A stretch of DNA of 64,000 bases from Caulobacteraceae bacterium (GCA_027487945.1 JAIYCQ010000043.1:1-64000); one strand, 5' to 3'. Shown: positions 1 through 10,357, counted from the stretch's first letter. A program made the numbers and translations. The notes: a model not told the origin generated them from the sequence alone.

Positions 1-41
<41 letters not shown>

Positions 42-76
42 GCACTCCACGATCAGCGATACGCTGACCAGGATCA

Positions 77-108
77 GGGCCTCCGAGGGAAACCTCGGGG
101 GCCTTTTT
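77..108 (+). terminator. Rho-independent terminator of tuf
   Basis: ggcctccgagg-GAAA-cctcgggggcc followed by ttttt. Confidence 0.85.
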
Positions 109-334
109 CCTGTGCGTGCGGCAAGGCCGGGTGGGGTGCCACACGCCGGCCCGGGAGCCGGCGCCTCACCATGACAAAGGGCGTGGCCTTCCACGGAGGT
201 CGCCATCCCGGGGAGCGAGATTGTGCGACCCCGGACTTGATCCAGGGCAAGGACGCACGGCGCTCCGGCCCGAGGTCGGGGACAGCGACCGGCTGGTCCA
301 CGCGAGGCCGTGGTTCCACCCGCATCCTTGAGGC

Positions 335-847
335 ATGCTGTCGCCGATGCGCAGCCCTCAGATCCTCGCCCTGATCGTCCTCCTCGCCACGCCGGCCCTC
401 GCCAGGACCCCCGGCCTGCGCGAGACGGCCCTGGCCCTGCACAACGAGGCCCGGGAGCGGGTCGGAGCGCCGCCGCTGGTGTGGGATCCGCAACTCGCCG
501 CCTCGGCCGCCGCCTGGGCGCGGGAGCTGGGCCGGCGCGACCGCATGGAGCATTCGCCATGGGAGATCCGCCGGGGGCAGGGCGAGAACCTGTCGATGGG
601 GGCGCGGGGCTGGTTTTCCGACGCCGTCCTGATGCACAGCTGGTTCGCCGAGGCCGACGACTATCGCCCGGGCGTCTTTCCCGATGTGAGCCGGACGGGC
701 CGCTGGCAGGACGTGGGGCATTATACCCAGGCGATCTGGCGCGGCACGACAGCGGTCGGCTGCGCCCGGGGCAGCAGTCCCACCCAGGACTATCTGGTTT
801 GCCGGTATTCCCCGCCCGGCAACATGATCGGCCAGCCCGTCCACTGA
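335..847 (+). CDS. CAP (SCP/PR-1) domain secreted protein
   Basis: Signal-peptide-like N-terminus; LHNEARERVGAPPLVWDPQLAASAAAWA ... GHYTQAIWRGTTAVGC, CAP signatures. Confidence 0.85.
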   Translation: MLSPMRSPQILALIVLLATPALARTPGLRETALALHNEARERVGAPPLVWDPQLAASAAAWARELGRRDRMEHSPWEIRRGQGENLSMGARGWFSDAVLMHSWFAEADDYRPGVFPDVSRTGRWQDVGHYTQAIWRGTTAVGCARGSSPTQDYLVCRYSPPGNMIGQPVH

Positions 848-915
848 GGCCGCGCCCATAAAGGGAACCTTAGTCCCGCCGGGGGTATCTGACCGCGTCC
901 GGCTCGCCGTTCCGC

Positions 916-2160
916 ATGGAACGGATATTGCGACCGGACCGGGCAGAAGGCTTGGAGGGTTCCGGATTGGGACGCGATCTGACCATGGAGACGGTGACGC
1001 CGGCGGAACTCTCGCCGGACGAGCTCGACCTGTGGGCGTCGTTCGTCGCCGCCGACCCGCGCTTTTCCTCGCCCTATCTCCATCCCCGCTTCACCCTTGT
1101 CGCCGGCGAGGTCGCGCCCGGCGCGGCCGTCTCGATCCTGCATCGCCGCGGCCGGGTGGTCGGCTTCTTTCCGCATCAGCGGCGCGGCGGCGCGGCCCAG
1201 CCGATCGGGGCGCCGCTGAACGACTATCACGCGGTGATCACCGAGCCGGGCCTCGAGATCCCGCTGGAGGCGCTGCCCGACCTGATCGGCGCCGCCTCGC
1301 TGGGCGTCACCGGCTGGAGCGGCCCGGGCGCGGAGGGGGAGGGCGTCATCGCCCGCCGGACCCTGCAGGCCGACCTGTCGGACGGCTGGGCGGCCTATGA
1401 CGCCGCCCGTCGCGCCGACTGGCACAAGTATTTCAAGGACAAGGACCGCGCCCGCCGCTCGCTGGAGCGCGACCAGGGCGAGGTCCGCGCCCGTATCGAT
1501 TGCCGCGATCCGGCGTTGCTGGAGCGGCTGATCGGCCTGAAGAGCGACCAGTACCGCCGCTCGCGACTGCACGACATTTTCGCCTGCGGCTGGACCGCCG
1601 ACCTGCTCCGCGCCCTGCTGGCCGATACGGGCGCCGACGGCTTCGGAGCCCGGCTGGCGGTGCTGGAGGCGGGCGGCAGGCCCGTGGCGCTCGAGTACGG
1701 ACTCCATGCCGGTGGGCATTACCACTTCTGGTTCCCCGCCTATGAAGCGTCCGTCGCCCGCTATTCCCCGGGGATCCTGCTGAGCCTGGAAACCATGCGC
1801 CAGGGCGCGGCCGAGGGATTCAGGGTCTTCGACTACGGCTTCGAGGGCGAGGCCTACAAGAAGTACTTCTGCAATCGCTCGCAGACGGTGCTGGAAGGCG
1901 TCGCGCAGCGCCGGGGCTACGCCGGCGCGATGGCCGCCGCCCTGTCGATGGCCGGCGCCGACGCGGCGCTGGCCGCCGGCGCGCGCTTCGCCAGCGCGGG
2001 CCTGGGCCTCAGCGTCCGCCGCCGCTGGGCCGCGATCGACGCCTGCGAGACCACGGTGGTCGGCCGGGCGCGCGGCATCGCCGCCGCCGCCGCCGCCGCC
2101 CTCAACAAGACCCGCCCGCAGTCCGCTGTCAGCGCCCTCGGCGCGATGCTCTTTCTCTAG
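916..2160 (+). CDS. GNAT/BioF2 (CelD/BcsL, FemAB-like) family acyltransferase; true start may be the internal ATG at 985
   Basis: Ends with HYHFWFPAYEASVARYSPGILLSLETMRQGAAEGFRVFDYGFEGEAYKKYF, typical of the BioF2-like acetyltransferase fold. Confidence 0.75.
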   Translation: MERILRPDRAEGLEGSGLGRDLTMETVTPAELSPDELDLWASFVAADPRFSSPYLHPRFTLVAGEVAPGAAVSILHRRGRVVGFFPHQRRGGAAQPIGAPLNDYHAVITEPGLEIPLEALPDLIGAASLGVTGWSGPGAEGEGVIARRTLQADLSDGWAAYDAARRADWHKYFKDKDRARRSLERDQGEVRARIDCRDPALLERLIGLKSDQYRRSRLHDIFACGWTADLLRALLADTGADGFGARLAVLEAGGRPVALEYGLHAGGHYHFWFPAYEASVARYSPGILLSLETMRQGAAEGFRVFDYGFEGEAYKKYFCNRSQTVLEGVAQRRGYAGAMAAALSMAGADAALAAGARFASAGLGLSVRRRWAAIDACETTVVGRARGIAAAAAAALNKTRPQSAVSALGAMLFL

Positions 2161-2172
2161 AAGGTCGACCTG

Positions 2173-3042
2173 ATGTCCCTGCCGCTCGAACCCCGCGTGT
2201 TTCCGCATCAGGTCGACCAGCTCGGCCTCGCCACCGACGAGGCGCTGGCGGCGCTGCTCGACCGCTACCCGGAAGAGCTCTTCGACATCAACGCCTACAG
2301 CTATGACGACGAGGGCCAGGTCAGCCTGGAGACCGGCGCACGGGGCCGGGCCGACGGCGCGACCATCCTGGCCGAGATCAAGGCCGGCCGGCTGTGGGTC
2401 AACCTGCGTGATGTCCAGGAGGCCCACCTCGACCTCTGGAACCCGATCCACGAGGCTTTCCAGGCCAACATGCGGGAACTGGGCATCAAGCCGATCAAGA
2501 CCACCGGCCAGCTGATCCTGTCCTCGCCCGGCACCAGGGTGCCTTACCATTTCGACGCGGCCGGCGTGATGCTGTTCCATCTGCGTGGCCGCAAGCGCCT
2601 GTTCGTCTATCCGCCCGACGAGGCGCATCTGCCCCAGGCCGAGATGGAGCAGGTGATCATGCGCACCACCACAGAGGAGCTGACCTATCGCAAGGCGTAC
2701 GACGCCAACGCCCAGGTCTTCGACCTCGAGGCCGGGCAGGCCCTGACCTGGCCGCTGTATGCCCCGCACCGGGTCGAGAACCTTGAGGTGTTCAACGTCT
2801 CGATGTCGCTGGACTTCCAGACCTGGGAAACCCGGATGACCCGCGGCGCCCACTACGCCAACGGCGTGCTGCGCCAGCGGTGGGGCGTCACGCCCGCCCG
2901 GATGGGCCGCACCCCGATGGCGGCCCGCGCCGCCCTCTGGGCCGCCTCGCTGGCCATGAAGAAGGCCAACCTGGTCGAGAACAGGATCAAGGACTACGAG
3001 CGCAGCTTCGAGCTGGGCGCCGACAAGCGCGCGGCGGCCTGA
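2173..3042 (+). CDS. JmjC/cupin_8-like domain protein (putative Fe(II)/2-oxoglutarate oxygenase fold)
   Basis: YHFDAAGVMLFHLRGRKRLFVYPPDE (HxD) and distal APHRVEN His; 12 bp after the upstream acyltransferase. Confidence 0.65.
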   Translation: MSLPLEPRVFPHQVDQLGLATDEALAALLDRYPEELFDINAYSYDDEGQVSLETGARGRADGATILAEIKAGRLWVNLRDVQEAHLDLWNPIHEAFQANMRELGIKPIKTTGQLILSSPGTRVPYHFDAAGVMLFHLRGRKRLFVYPPDEAHLPQAEMEQVIMRTTTEELTYRKAYDANAQVFDLEAGQALTWPLYAPHRVENLEVFNVSMSLDFQTWETRMTRGAHYANGVLRQRWGVTPARMGRTPMAARAALWAASLAMKKANLVENRIKDYERSFELGADKRAAA

Positions 3043-3145
3043 CGCCGCCCGCCCGCATGAAGCCTCTGTCATGACCGCGAATTAAGCTGCCTCGGCAGAC
3101 CTGCGGTCCTAGCCTCTCCCTGTCATACATTCGGGGAGAACAGCA

Positions 3146-4078
3146 ATGCGCGCACTTCTGGCTTTCGGCGTCGCGGGCGCGGCGCTTTTGGCGGCGGGCG
3201 CCGCCGCGGCCGCCGAGACGCGGGTCGAGATCAAGGACGCCGTCGCCCGCGTGGTGATCGTGCCGCAGGCGCGGCCGGACGTGAAGGTGTCCTTCAGGAC
3301 CACCAACGCCGCGCTGCCCTTGACCGTCCGGGTCGAGGGCGACCGGACCATCGTTGACGGCGACCTGGACGGGCCGCTGGGCAAGGGCCGGGTCCGCAAC
3401 TGCCGCTCGATCGACGGCGTCGTCAGCGTGGATGTCTCCGGCGTCGGCAAGGTGGCCTGGGAGGACATGCCCCAGGTCGTCATCCAGGTTCCCATGGACG
3501 CCACCGTCAGCGCCGGCGGCGCGGTGTTCGGCAGCGTCGGACGCAGCGCCTCCCTGACTCTCTCCAACGCCGGATGCGGCGACTGGACCGTGGCCAACGT
3601 CCAGGGTCCGCTCACCGTCAACCTGGCCGGCTCGGGTGATGTGAAGGCCGGCAGCGCCGGAAGCGCCGACATCCGGATCGCCGGCTCCGGCGATGTGGCC
3701 ACCACCGGCGTGCGCGGCAAGCTGGACGCCAATGTCGCCGGGTCGGGCGATCTGGTCTCCGGACCGGTCGGCGGGGCCCTGAGCGTCCGGGCCATGGGCT
3801 CGGGCGATGCGGACGTGGCCTCGGTCAACGGCGATATCGACATCGACATCGCCGGCTCCGGCGACGCGGTGATCCGCGGCGGTCGGGCCGGGGTGCTGTC
3901 GGTCAACATCGCCGGCTCGGGCGAGATCCAGTTCGCCGGGGCGGCCGACAGTGTGACCGCCCGCATCGCCGGTTCGGGCGATATCCGCGTGGCCAGAGTC
4001 AGCGGCGAGGTGAAGAAGCGTGTCGTCGGCTCGGGCGAGGTCCGGGTTGGTCCCTTCACCCCTGACGCCCGGGACTGA
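3146..4078 (+). CDS. GIN domain (DUF2807) protein with repeated AGSGD motifs
   Basis: Signal peptide followed by repeated VAGSGD/IAGSGD turns, as in the DUF2807 beta-helix-like family. Confidence 0.8.
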   Translation: MRALLAFGVAGAALLAAGAAAAAETRVEIKDAVARVVIVPQARPDVKVSFRTTNAALPLTVRVEGDRTIVDGDLDGPLGKGRVRNCRSIDGVVSVDVSGVGKVAWEDMPQVVIQVPMDATVSAGGAVFGSVGRSASLTLSNAGCGDWTVANVQGPLTVNLAGSGDVKAGSAGSADIRIAGSGDVATTGVRGKLDANVAGSGDLVSGPVGGALSVRAMGSGDADVASVNGDIDIDIAGSGDAVIRGGRAGVLSVNIAGSGEIQFAGAADSVTARIAGSGDIRVARVSGEVKKRVVGSGEVRVGPFTPDARD

Positions 4079-4138
4079 CGCCTCGCCCCCCCGAACAGGG
4101 GGTGGGGCGATGCGCCCGCCCCCCTAGGGTCTTCTGGA

Positions 4139-4253
4139 GCGGAACCCCACGGACCTGTCGTGTCTTCGTCGTTCACGACAGGTCCGGGCGCGGGCTTGCC
4201 CGCCGTCGCCCCGGCGCTGTCCCTCCAAGGGCGCCTGGCTGACGGGGTTCCGC
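4139..4253. other. Structured element: 10-bp closing stem enclosing three hairpins (candidate ncRNA or palindromic mobile element)
   Basis: GCGGAACCCC (4139-4148) pairs with GGGGTTCCGC (4244-4253); inside is a 12-bp perfect stem GGACCTGTCGTG/CACGACAGGTCC (4151-4162/4174-4185) plus two more hairpins. Confidence 0.5.
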
Positions 4254-4293
4254 CGCCTTGCGGCCCGAAGCCATAAAGCCTGACGCCATAAAG

Positions 4294-4322
4294 AAAGCCC
4301 CGGAACCTGGGTTCCGGGGCTT
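4294..4322 (-). terminator. Rho-independent terminator of the outer-membrane protein gene
   Basis: aagccccggaaccCAGGTtccggggctt with a T-rich tract (tttcttt) on the minus strand. Confidence 0.7.
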
Positions 4323-4389
4323 GCTCGTGCGCCGACCGATGGCGGGCGCGCCCTGGAGCGGCCGGCGGGCGCCGACCGCTCCCCGGGAC

Positions 4390-5145
4390 CTAGAGGGCCG
4401 AGGCGAAGGGGTTGCCGCCCGCGCCAAGGTCCGAACCCGAGCGATCGCGCGCCTTCAGGTCGCCGCCGAAGCTGTAGCGGAAACCGATCGAGAAGGTGTC
4501 GGCGGCAAAGTCCACGTCCTCGACCTCGGCGTGCGCGTAGCCGCCGGTCAGGCTCCAGGGGGTGCCGGCGAACTGGTACTCGGCGTCAACGCCGACATTC
4601 CAGCCGTTGACGTCCGAACCCGGGACCTTGGCCACGGCCCAGGTCGCGCCGCCGTCGACACGGAAGTTGTCGGAGACGAAGTAACGGAGCTCGCCGCCCA
4701 TCGACCAGACGTCGGCGTCGATGTCGTCGATGCTGGCGTAGTTCACGGCGCCCGACAGGGTGACGGTGTCGAAGTACTTCTGCGCGACGACGCCGGCCGT
4801 CCATTGGCCTTCGCCGTCGACGTCGGCGTACGAGAGGGTCGGGCCGACGCGCCAGTCGTCGGCGGCGTAGGTCAGGCCCGCGCCGATGGCGAAGGACTCA
4901 TCTTCGCCCAGATCGCCGTCGTTGGCGCCGGCGGCGCCCTGCAGGGTGACCGTCCAGGCGTCCGCCGCCTTGAAGGCGACCGAGCCGTCGAGGCCATAGG
5001 TCTGGCCGTCGCCTTCGACGCCGAGCACTTCGACGTTGGTCGTGGCGGCGGAGACGCCGACGGAGCCGGTGGCGTCCTGCGCCAGGGCCGGGGTGGAGAG
5101 GGCGGCGGCGACCACGGCGGCCGTGGCGAACATACGGAGTTTCAT
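4390..5145 (-). CDS. Outer-membrane beta-barrel (porin-like) protein
   Basis: Start MKLRMFATAAVVAAALSTPALAQ chosen within the longer ORF 4390..5553; amphipathic strands, C-terminal FSIGFRYSFGG. Confidence 0.75.
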   Translation of the reverse strand: MKLRMFATAAVVAAALSTPALAQDATGSVGVSAATTNVEVLGVEGDGQTYGLDGSVAFKAADAWTVTLQGAAGANDGDLGEDESFAIGAGLTYAADDWRVGPTLSYADVDGEGQWTAGVVAQKYFDTVTLSGAVNYASIDDIDADVWSMGGELRYFVSDNFRVDGGATWAVAKVPGSDVNGWNVGVDAEYQFAGTPWSLTGGYAHAEVEDVDFAADTFSIGFRYSFGGDLKARDRSGSDLGAGGNPFASAL

Positions 5146-5308
5146 AGGTGGGTATCCCCTTGTGATTGAACCGTCGGCGTCTTCGGCCGATCGGGGAGGG
5201 GGCACGTATGGCCGCCCGCAGCTTGCCGCAAGGGCAGGGGCCGAACATGGATGCGAATTAATCGCGGCGGCCCGAAGGCCTAATCCGCACGGTCGTCGGT
5301 CACCGCGC

Positions 5309-5337
5309 TTGACCTTCCCGAGTCGCTGACGTAAAGA
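5309..5337 (+). promoter_or_regulatory. Putative sigma70-type promoter of the S10 operon
   Basis: TTGACC-N17-TAAAGA about 260 bp upstream of rpsJ. Confidence 0.5.
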
Positions 5338-5597
5338 CCGCGCCTCTGTTGGACCGGCTGTGCACTTCGGTGCAGACGCGGCCCGCGGAACGAACCGACC
5401 TATGGCTTTCCCATAAAGGAAAATCGCGGTTGGGGACCAGGTCCTCGCGGATGTCCGCGTGGGCCACATTCGTTTTGCGGACGTCGCGTGTCCGGGCTTC
5501 TTTCCCTCGCAAGGGGCGGGTTGTCCGGGTTGGTCTTTGAAATGTCTAGGCACGCGGGCGCCGCCCTTCTGGGAGCCCTTTGGGAAACACGAGCGAT

Positions 5598-5906
5598 ATG
5601 GATCGTCAGAACATCCGCATCCGGCTCAAGGCCTTCGATCACCGCGTGCTGGATCATTCCACACGCGAGATCGTGAACACGGCCAAGCGCACGGGCGCCA
5701 CCGTCAGGGGGCCGATCCCCCTGCCCACGCTCATTGAGAAATTCACCGTCAACCGTTCGCCGCACGTCGACAAGAAGTCGCGCGAACAGTTCGAGATCCG
5801 CACGCACAAGCGCGTGCTGGATATCGTCGACCCGACCCCGCAGACCGTGGACGCGCTCATGAAGCTCGACCTGTCGGCCGGCGTCGATGTCGAGATCAAG
5901 CTGTAG
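5598..5906 (+). CDS. rpsJ: 30S ribosomal protein S10
   Basis: [37 protein letters not shown] called from 5580, start set at MDRQN. Confidence 0.97.
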   Translation: MDRQNIRIRLKAFDHRVLDHSTREIVNTAKRTGATVRGPIPLPTLIEKFTVNRSPHVDKKSREQFEIRTHKRVLDIVDPTPQTVDALMKLDLSAGVDVEIKL

Positions 5907-5919
5907 GGAGCCGACAGTC

Positions 5920-6711
5920 ATGACTCTCCCCGCACAACGCACCGGTGTTCTCGCCAAGAAGCTGGGCATGACCCGCTTCTTCGATGAGGCCGGCCAGCAC
6001 GTTCCGGTTACGGTGCTCAGCCTCGAAGGCTGCGTCGTCACCGCCCAGCGTACGGTCGAGAAGGACGGCTACACCGCCCTCCAGCTCGGCGCCGGCGCCA
6101 AGAAGCCGAAGAACACGCCCAACGCCATGCGTGGCCACTTCGCGAAGGCTCAGGTCGAGCCCCGCCGCGTCGTCGCCGAGTTCCGCGTTGAAGAAGGCGC
6201 GCTCATCGATGTGGGCGCCGAGCTCACCGCCGATCACTTCCTCGCCGGCCAGAAGGTCGACATCCAGGGCGTGACCGTCGGCAAGGGCTTCGCCGGCGCC
6301 ATGAAGCGCTGGAACTTCGGCGGCATGCGCGCCACCCACGGTGTTTCGGTCTCGCACCGGGCGCACGGCTCCACGGGGAACCGTCAGGATCCGGGTCGCA
6401 CCTTCCCGGGCAAGAAGATGGCCGGTCACCTGGGTCAGGAAACCGTCACCACCATGAACCTCACGGTCTGGAAGGTGGACGTCGAGCGCGGCCTCATCCT
6501 GATCAAGGGCGCCGTTCCGGGCGCCGAGGGTTCCTTCGTGAAGGTTCGCGACGCGATCAAGAAGGCCGCTCCGGCCGACCTGCCGCGTCCGGGCGCCTTC
6601 CGCAAGGCCGGCCAGGCGCCGGTCGCCGCCGCGGCTGAAGAGCCGGCGGTCGAGGAGGCCCCCGCGACGGAAGCTCCGGCTGCCGAAGCGACGAAAGAGG
6701 GCGCTGAATAA
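5920..6711 (+). CDS. rplC: 50S ribosomal protein L3
   Basis: [15 protein letters not shown]..., acidic Ala/Glu-rich C-terminal tail. Confidence 0.97.
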   Translation: MTLPAQRTGVLAKKLGMTRFFDEAGQHVPVTVLSLEGCVVTAQRTVEKDGYTALQLGAGAKKPKNTPNAMRGHFAKAQVEPRRVVAEFRVEEGALIDVGAELTADHFLAGQKVDIQGVTVGKGFAGAMKRWNFGGMRATHGVSVSHRAHGSTGNRQDPGRTFPGKKMAGHLGQETVTTMNLTVWKVDVERGLILIKGAVPGAEGSFVKVRDAIKKAAPADLPRPGAFRKAGQAPVAAAAEEPAVEEAPATEAPAAEATKEGAE

Positions 6712-7349
6712 TGAAACTCGACGTCATCAAGCTTGACGGCGCGAAGGCCGGTTCGGTCGATCTCGACGACGCCATCTTCGGCATCGACGAGATCCGCGGG
6801 GACATCCTTCAGCGCGTCGTCACCTGGCAGCTGGCCAAGCGCCGCTCCGGGAACCACAAGATCCAGGTCCGCAACGAGGTCTCTCGTACGGGCAAGAAGA
6901 TGTACAAGCAGAAGGGCACCGGCGGCGCCCGTCACGGTTCGCGCCGTGCGGCCCAGTTCGTCGGCGGCGCCAAGGCCCACGGCCCGGTCGTCCGCAGCCA
7001 CGAGTTTGGCCTGAACAAGAAGATCCGCGCCCTGGCCCTGCGCCATGCGCTGTCTTCCAAGGCCAAGGCCGGCTCGCTCGTCGTCCTCGACGCCGCGGAG
7101 CTGACGGAGCCGAAGACGGCCGCCCTGCGCGCCACCTTCGACAACATCGGTCTGAAGAACGCCCTGATCATCGCTGGTCCGGAAGTGGACGCCAACTTCA
7201 AGCTGGCCGCCCGCAACATTCCGAACATCGATGTGCTGCCGAACGCCGGCCTGAACGTCTACGACGTGCTGCGCCGCGGGACCCTGGTCCTGACCAAGTC
7301 GGCCATCGAGGGCATCTCGGCCCGTTTCGCTGAGAAGGAAGCCGCGTAA
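6711..7349 (+). CDS. rplD: 50S ribosomal protein L4
   Basis: [30 protein letters not shown]. Confidence 0.97.
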   Translation: MKLDVIKLDGAKAGSVDLDDAIFGIDEIRGDILQRVVTWQLAKRRSGNHKIQVRNEVSRTGKKMYKQKGTGGARHGSRRAAQFVGGAKAHGPVVRSHEFGLNKKIRALALRHALSSKAKAGSLVVLDAAELTEPKTAALRATFDNIGLKNALIIAGPEVDANFKLAARNIPNIDVLPNAGLNVYDVLRRGTLVLTKSAIEGISARFAEKEAA

Positions 7350-7645
7350 TGTCCGCAACCGCTCGCCATTACGACACCATTCTGGCCCCCGTGATCACGG
7401 AAAAGGCGACCATTCTGTCTGAACAGAACAAGGTCGTGTTCCAGGTCGCGGATGACGCCACGAAGGACGAGATCGCCTCGGCGGTCGAAGCGCTGTTCAA
7501 GGTCACCGTGACCAAGGTCAACACCCTGAACGTCAAGGGCAAGACCAAGCGCTTCCGTGGTCGCCCGGGTCGTCGTTCCGACGTCAAGAAAGCGATCGTG
7601 ACGCTGGCCGATGGCCAGTCGATCGACATCACCACGGGGCTCTAG
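7349..7645 (+). CDS. rplW: 50S ribosomal protein L23
   Basis: [29 protein letters not shown]. Confidence 0.97.
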   Translation: MSATARHYDTILAPVITEKATILSEQNKVVFQVADDATKDEIASAVEALFKVTVTKVNTLNVKGKTKRFRGRPGRRSDVKKAIVTLADGQSIDITTGL

Positions 7646-7651
7646 AGACAG

Positions 7652-8491
7652 ATGGCTCTGAAGCAATTCAATCCGACCTCCCCGGGCCGTCGCGGTCTGG
7701 TCCTGGTCGACCGCAGCGAGCTCCACAAGGGCAAGCCGGTCAAGGCGCTCGTCGAGGGCCTGACCAAGTCGGGCGGTCGCGGCGGCAACGGCCGTATCGC
7801 GGTCCGTTTCCGTGGCGGCGGCGCCAAGCGCCTCTACCGCCTGGTCGACTTCAAGCGTCGCAAGTGGAACGTTCCGGCCACGGTCGAGCGTCTCGAGTAC
7901 GACCCTAACCGCACCGCCTTCATCGCGCTGATCAAGTACGAAGACGGCGAGCTGGCCTACATCCTGGCCCCGCAACGCCTCAAGGCCGGTGACACGATCA
8001 TCGCGTCCGAAAAGGTCGACGTGAAGCCGGGCAACGCCGCGCCGCTCAGCGGTCTGCCGATCGGTACGATCGTGCACAACGTCGAGCTGAAGCCCATGAA
8101 GGGCGGCCAGATCGCCCGTTCGGCCGGCGCCTACGCCCAGCTCGTGGGTCGTGACGGGGGCTACGCCCAGATCCGTCTCGGCTCGGGCGAGCTGCGCATG
8201 GTGCAGGACAGCTGCATGGCCACCGTCGGCGCCGTCTCGAACCCGGATCACATGAACCAGGTTCTGGGCAAGGCCGGTCGCGTCCGCCACATGGGCTTCC
8301 GTCCGCACGTTCGCGGCGTCGCCATGAACCCGGTCGACCACCCGCACGGCGGCGGCGAAGGCCGCACCTCGGGCGGTCGTCACCCGGTGACCCCGGCCGG
8401 CAAGCCGACCAAGGGCGCCAAGACCCGCAGCAACAAGGCCACGGATAAGTTCATTATCCGGTCGCGCCACAAAGCGAAGAAGGGCCGTTAA
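7652..8491 (+). CDS. rplB: 50S ribosomal protein L2
   Basis: [31 protein letters not shown]. Confidence 0.98.
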   Translation: MALKQFNPTSPGRRGLVLVDRSELHKGKPVKALVEGLTKSGGRGGNGRIAVRFRGGGAKRLYRLVDFKRRKWNVPATVERLEYDPNRTAFIALIKYEDGELAYILAPQRLKAGDTIIASEKVDVKPGNAAPLSGLPIGTIVHNVELKPMKGGQIARSAGAYAQLVGRDGGYAQIRLGSGELRMVQDSCMATVGAVSNPDHMNQVLGKAGRVRHMGFRPHVRGVAMNPVDHPHGGGEGRTSGGRHPVTPAGKPTKGAKTRSNKATDKFIIRSRHKAKKGR

Positions 8492-8494
8492 GCC

Positions 8495-8773
8495 ATGACC
8501 CGCTCAGTCTGGAAGGGCCCGTTCGTCGACGGTTATCTGCTGAAGAAGGCAGAGACCGCTCAAGGCAGCGGCCGTAAGGATGTCATCAAGACCTGGTCGC
8601 GTCGTTCGACGATCATGCCGCAGTTCGTCGGCCTGACCTTCGGCGTCCACAATGGTCTCAAGCATGTGCCCGTGTCCGTGTCGGAAGACATGGTCGGCCA
8701 CAAGCTCGGCGAGTTCGCCCCGACCCGTAACTTCCCGGGCCACGCGGCGGACAAGAAAGCCAAGAGGAAGTAG
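8495..8773 (+). CDS. rpsS: 30S ribosomal protein S19
   Basis: [19 protein letters not shown]...[16 protein letters not shown]. Confidence 0.98.
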   Translation: MTRSVWKGPFVDGYLLKKAETAQGSGRKDVIKTWSRRSTIMPQFVGLTFGVHNGLKHVPVSVSEDMVGHKLGEFAPTRNFPGHAADKKAKRK

Positions 8774-8776
8774 GCC

Positions 8777-9157
8777 ATGAGCAAGTCCAAGACCGAACGT
8801 CGGCTGCCCGCGACCGAAGTCCAGGCCAAGCTGCGCACCCTGCGCACCTCGGCCCGGAAGCTGAACCTCGTGGCCCAGTCGATCCGCGGCCTGAAGGTGC
8901 AACGTGCGCTGAACGAACTCGAGTTCAGCCACAAGCGCATCGCCAAGGACGTCCGCAAGGCGCTCTACAGCGCCATCTCGAACGCCGAGAACAACCACAA
9001 CCTCGACATCGACTCCCTGGTCGTCGCCGAAGCGTTCGTAGGCAAGAACCTGATTATGAAGCGTTTTTCGGCCCGCGCGCGTGGCCGCTCTTCGCGCATC
9101 GAGAAGCCGTTCAGCGAGATCACGATCGTGGTCCGCGAACTGGGTGAGGCCGCCTGA
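8777..9157 (+). CDS. rplV: 50S ribosomal protein L22
   Basis: [35 protein letters not shown]...[18 protein letters not shown]. Confidence 0.97.
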   Translation: MSKSKTERRLPATEVQAKLRTLRTSARKLNLVAQSIRGLKVQRALNELEFSHKRIAKDVRKALYSAISNAENNHNLDIDSLVVAEAFVGKNLIMKRFSARARGRSSRIEKPFSEITIVVRELGEAA

Positions 9158-9918
9158 TGGGTCAGAAAGTCAATCCGGTCGGGCTTCGGCTCGGCATCAA
9201 CCGCACCTGGGACAGCCGCTGGTTCGCCGACGGCAAGGACTACGGTCGCCTGCTGCACGAGGACATCAAGGTCCGCAAGGAGCTGAAGAAGCGCCTCGGC
9301 GCGGCCGGCATCTCGCGCATCGTGATCGAGCGTCCGCACAAGAAGTGCCGCGTGACCATCTATGCCGCGCGCCCCGGCGTGATCATCGGCAAGAAGGGCG
9401 CCGACATCGACAAGCTCCGCAAGGATCTGTCGGCGATGACCGACGGCGAGGTTCACCTGAACATCGTCGAAGTCCGCAAGCCCGAGACCGACGCGCAGCT
9501 GGTGGCCGAGAACATCGCCCAGCAGCTCGAGCGCCGCGTCGCCTTCCGTCGCGCCATGAAGCGCACCATGCAGTCGACCATGCGTCTGGGCGCCAAGGGC
9601 GTCCGGATCAACGTGTCGGGTCGCCTGGGCGGCGCTGAAATCGCGCGGATGGAATGGTACCGCGAAGGTCGCGTGCCGCTGCACACCCTGCGCGCGGACA
9701 TCGACTACGGCTTCGCGGAAGCCAAGACCACCTACGGCATCATCGGCGTGAAGACCTGGATCTTCAAAGGCGAAGTGCTGGAACATGACCCGATGGCGCT
9801 CGACAAGCGCCTGGCCACCGAGTCCGGCCCGGCCGGCGAAGGCGGCGGCGGTCGTGATCGTGACGATCGTGGACCCCGCGGCCCGCGCCGCGACCGCGGT
9901 CGGGGAGCTGAGGGCTAA
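9157..9918 (+). CDS. rpsC: 30S ribosomal protein S3
   Basis: [30 protein letters not shown]...[12 protein letters not shown]. Confidence 0.98.
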   Translation: MGQKVNPVGLRLGINRTWDSRWFADGKDYGRLLHEDIKVRKELKKRLGAAGISRIVIERPHKKCRVTIYAARPGVIIGKKGADIDKLRKDLSAMTDGEVHLNIVEVRKPETDAQLVAENIAQQLERRVAFRRAMKRTMQSTMRLGAKGVRINVSGRLGGAEIARMEWYREGRVPLHTLRADIDYGFAEAKTTYGIIGVKTWIFKGEVLEHDPMALDKRLATESGPAGEGGGGRDRDDRGPRGPRRDRGRGAEG

Positions 9919-9923
9919 CCGTC

Positions 9924-10355
9924 ATGCTGTCACCGAAGAAAACCAAGTACCGGAAGGCCTTCAAGGGCCGCATCCACGGCACCGCCAAGGGCGGCACCCT
10001 GCTGAACTTCGGCTCCTACGGCCTCAAGGCTGTTGAGCCGGAGCGCATCACGGCGCGTCAGATCGAAGCGGCCCGCCGCGCGATCACCCGCCACATGAAG
10101 CGCCAGGGCCGCGTCTGGATCCGCATCTTCCCGGACCTGCCTGTCACCGACAAGCCGGCCGAAGTCCGGATGGGTAAGGGCAAGGGCGCCGTCGACTACT
10201 GGGCTGCGCGCGTGCACCCGGGCCGCATCATGTTCGAGATCGACGGCGTCGCCGACGACATCGCCCGTGACGCGCTCAAGCTCGGCGCCGCCAAGCTGCC
10301 GATCAAGACGCGCATCGTCACCCGGATTGGTGACGCCGTGGCCGCGGAGCACTGA
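9924..10355 (+). CDS. rplP: 50S ribosomal protein L16
   Basis: [36 protein letters not shown]. Confidence 0.98.
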   Translation: MLSPKKTKYRKAFKGRIHGTAKGGTLLNFGSYGLKAVEPERITARQIEAARRAITRHMKRQGRVWIRIFPDLPVTDKPAEVRMGKGKGAVDYWAARVHPGRIMFEIDGVADDIARDALKLGAAKLPIKTRIVTRIGDAVAAEH

Positions 10356-10357
10356 AG

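Noticed and set aside
790-3072. 760-aa minus-strand ORF opposite the acyltransferase and JmjC genes
   Set aside because: GC-rich antisense artefact: low-complexity G/A/R/Q composition, no family motifs, while the plus strand carries recognisable proteins.
4139-4253. Assignment of the multi-hairpin element to SRP RNA, tmRNA, RNase P or 6S RNA
   Set aside because: I could not find the diagnostic motifs (SRP GGTCAGG...GGAAGCAGCC core, RNase P GAGGAAAGTCC-like core, tmRNA tag peptide), so no known family is called.
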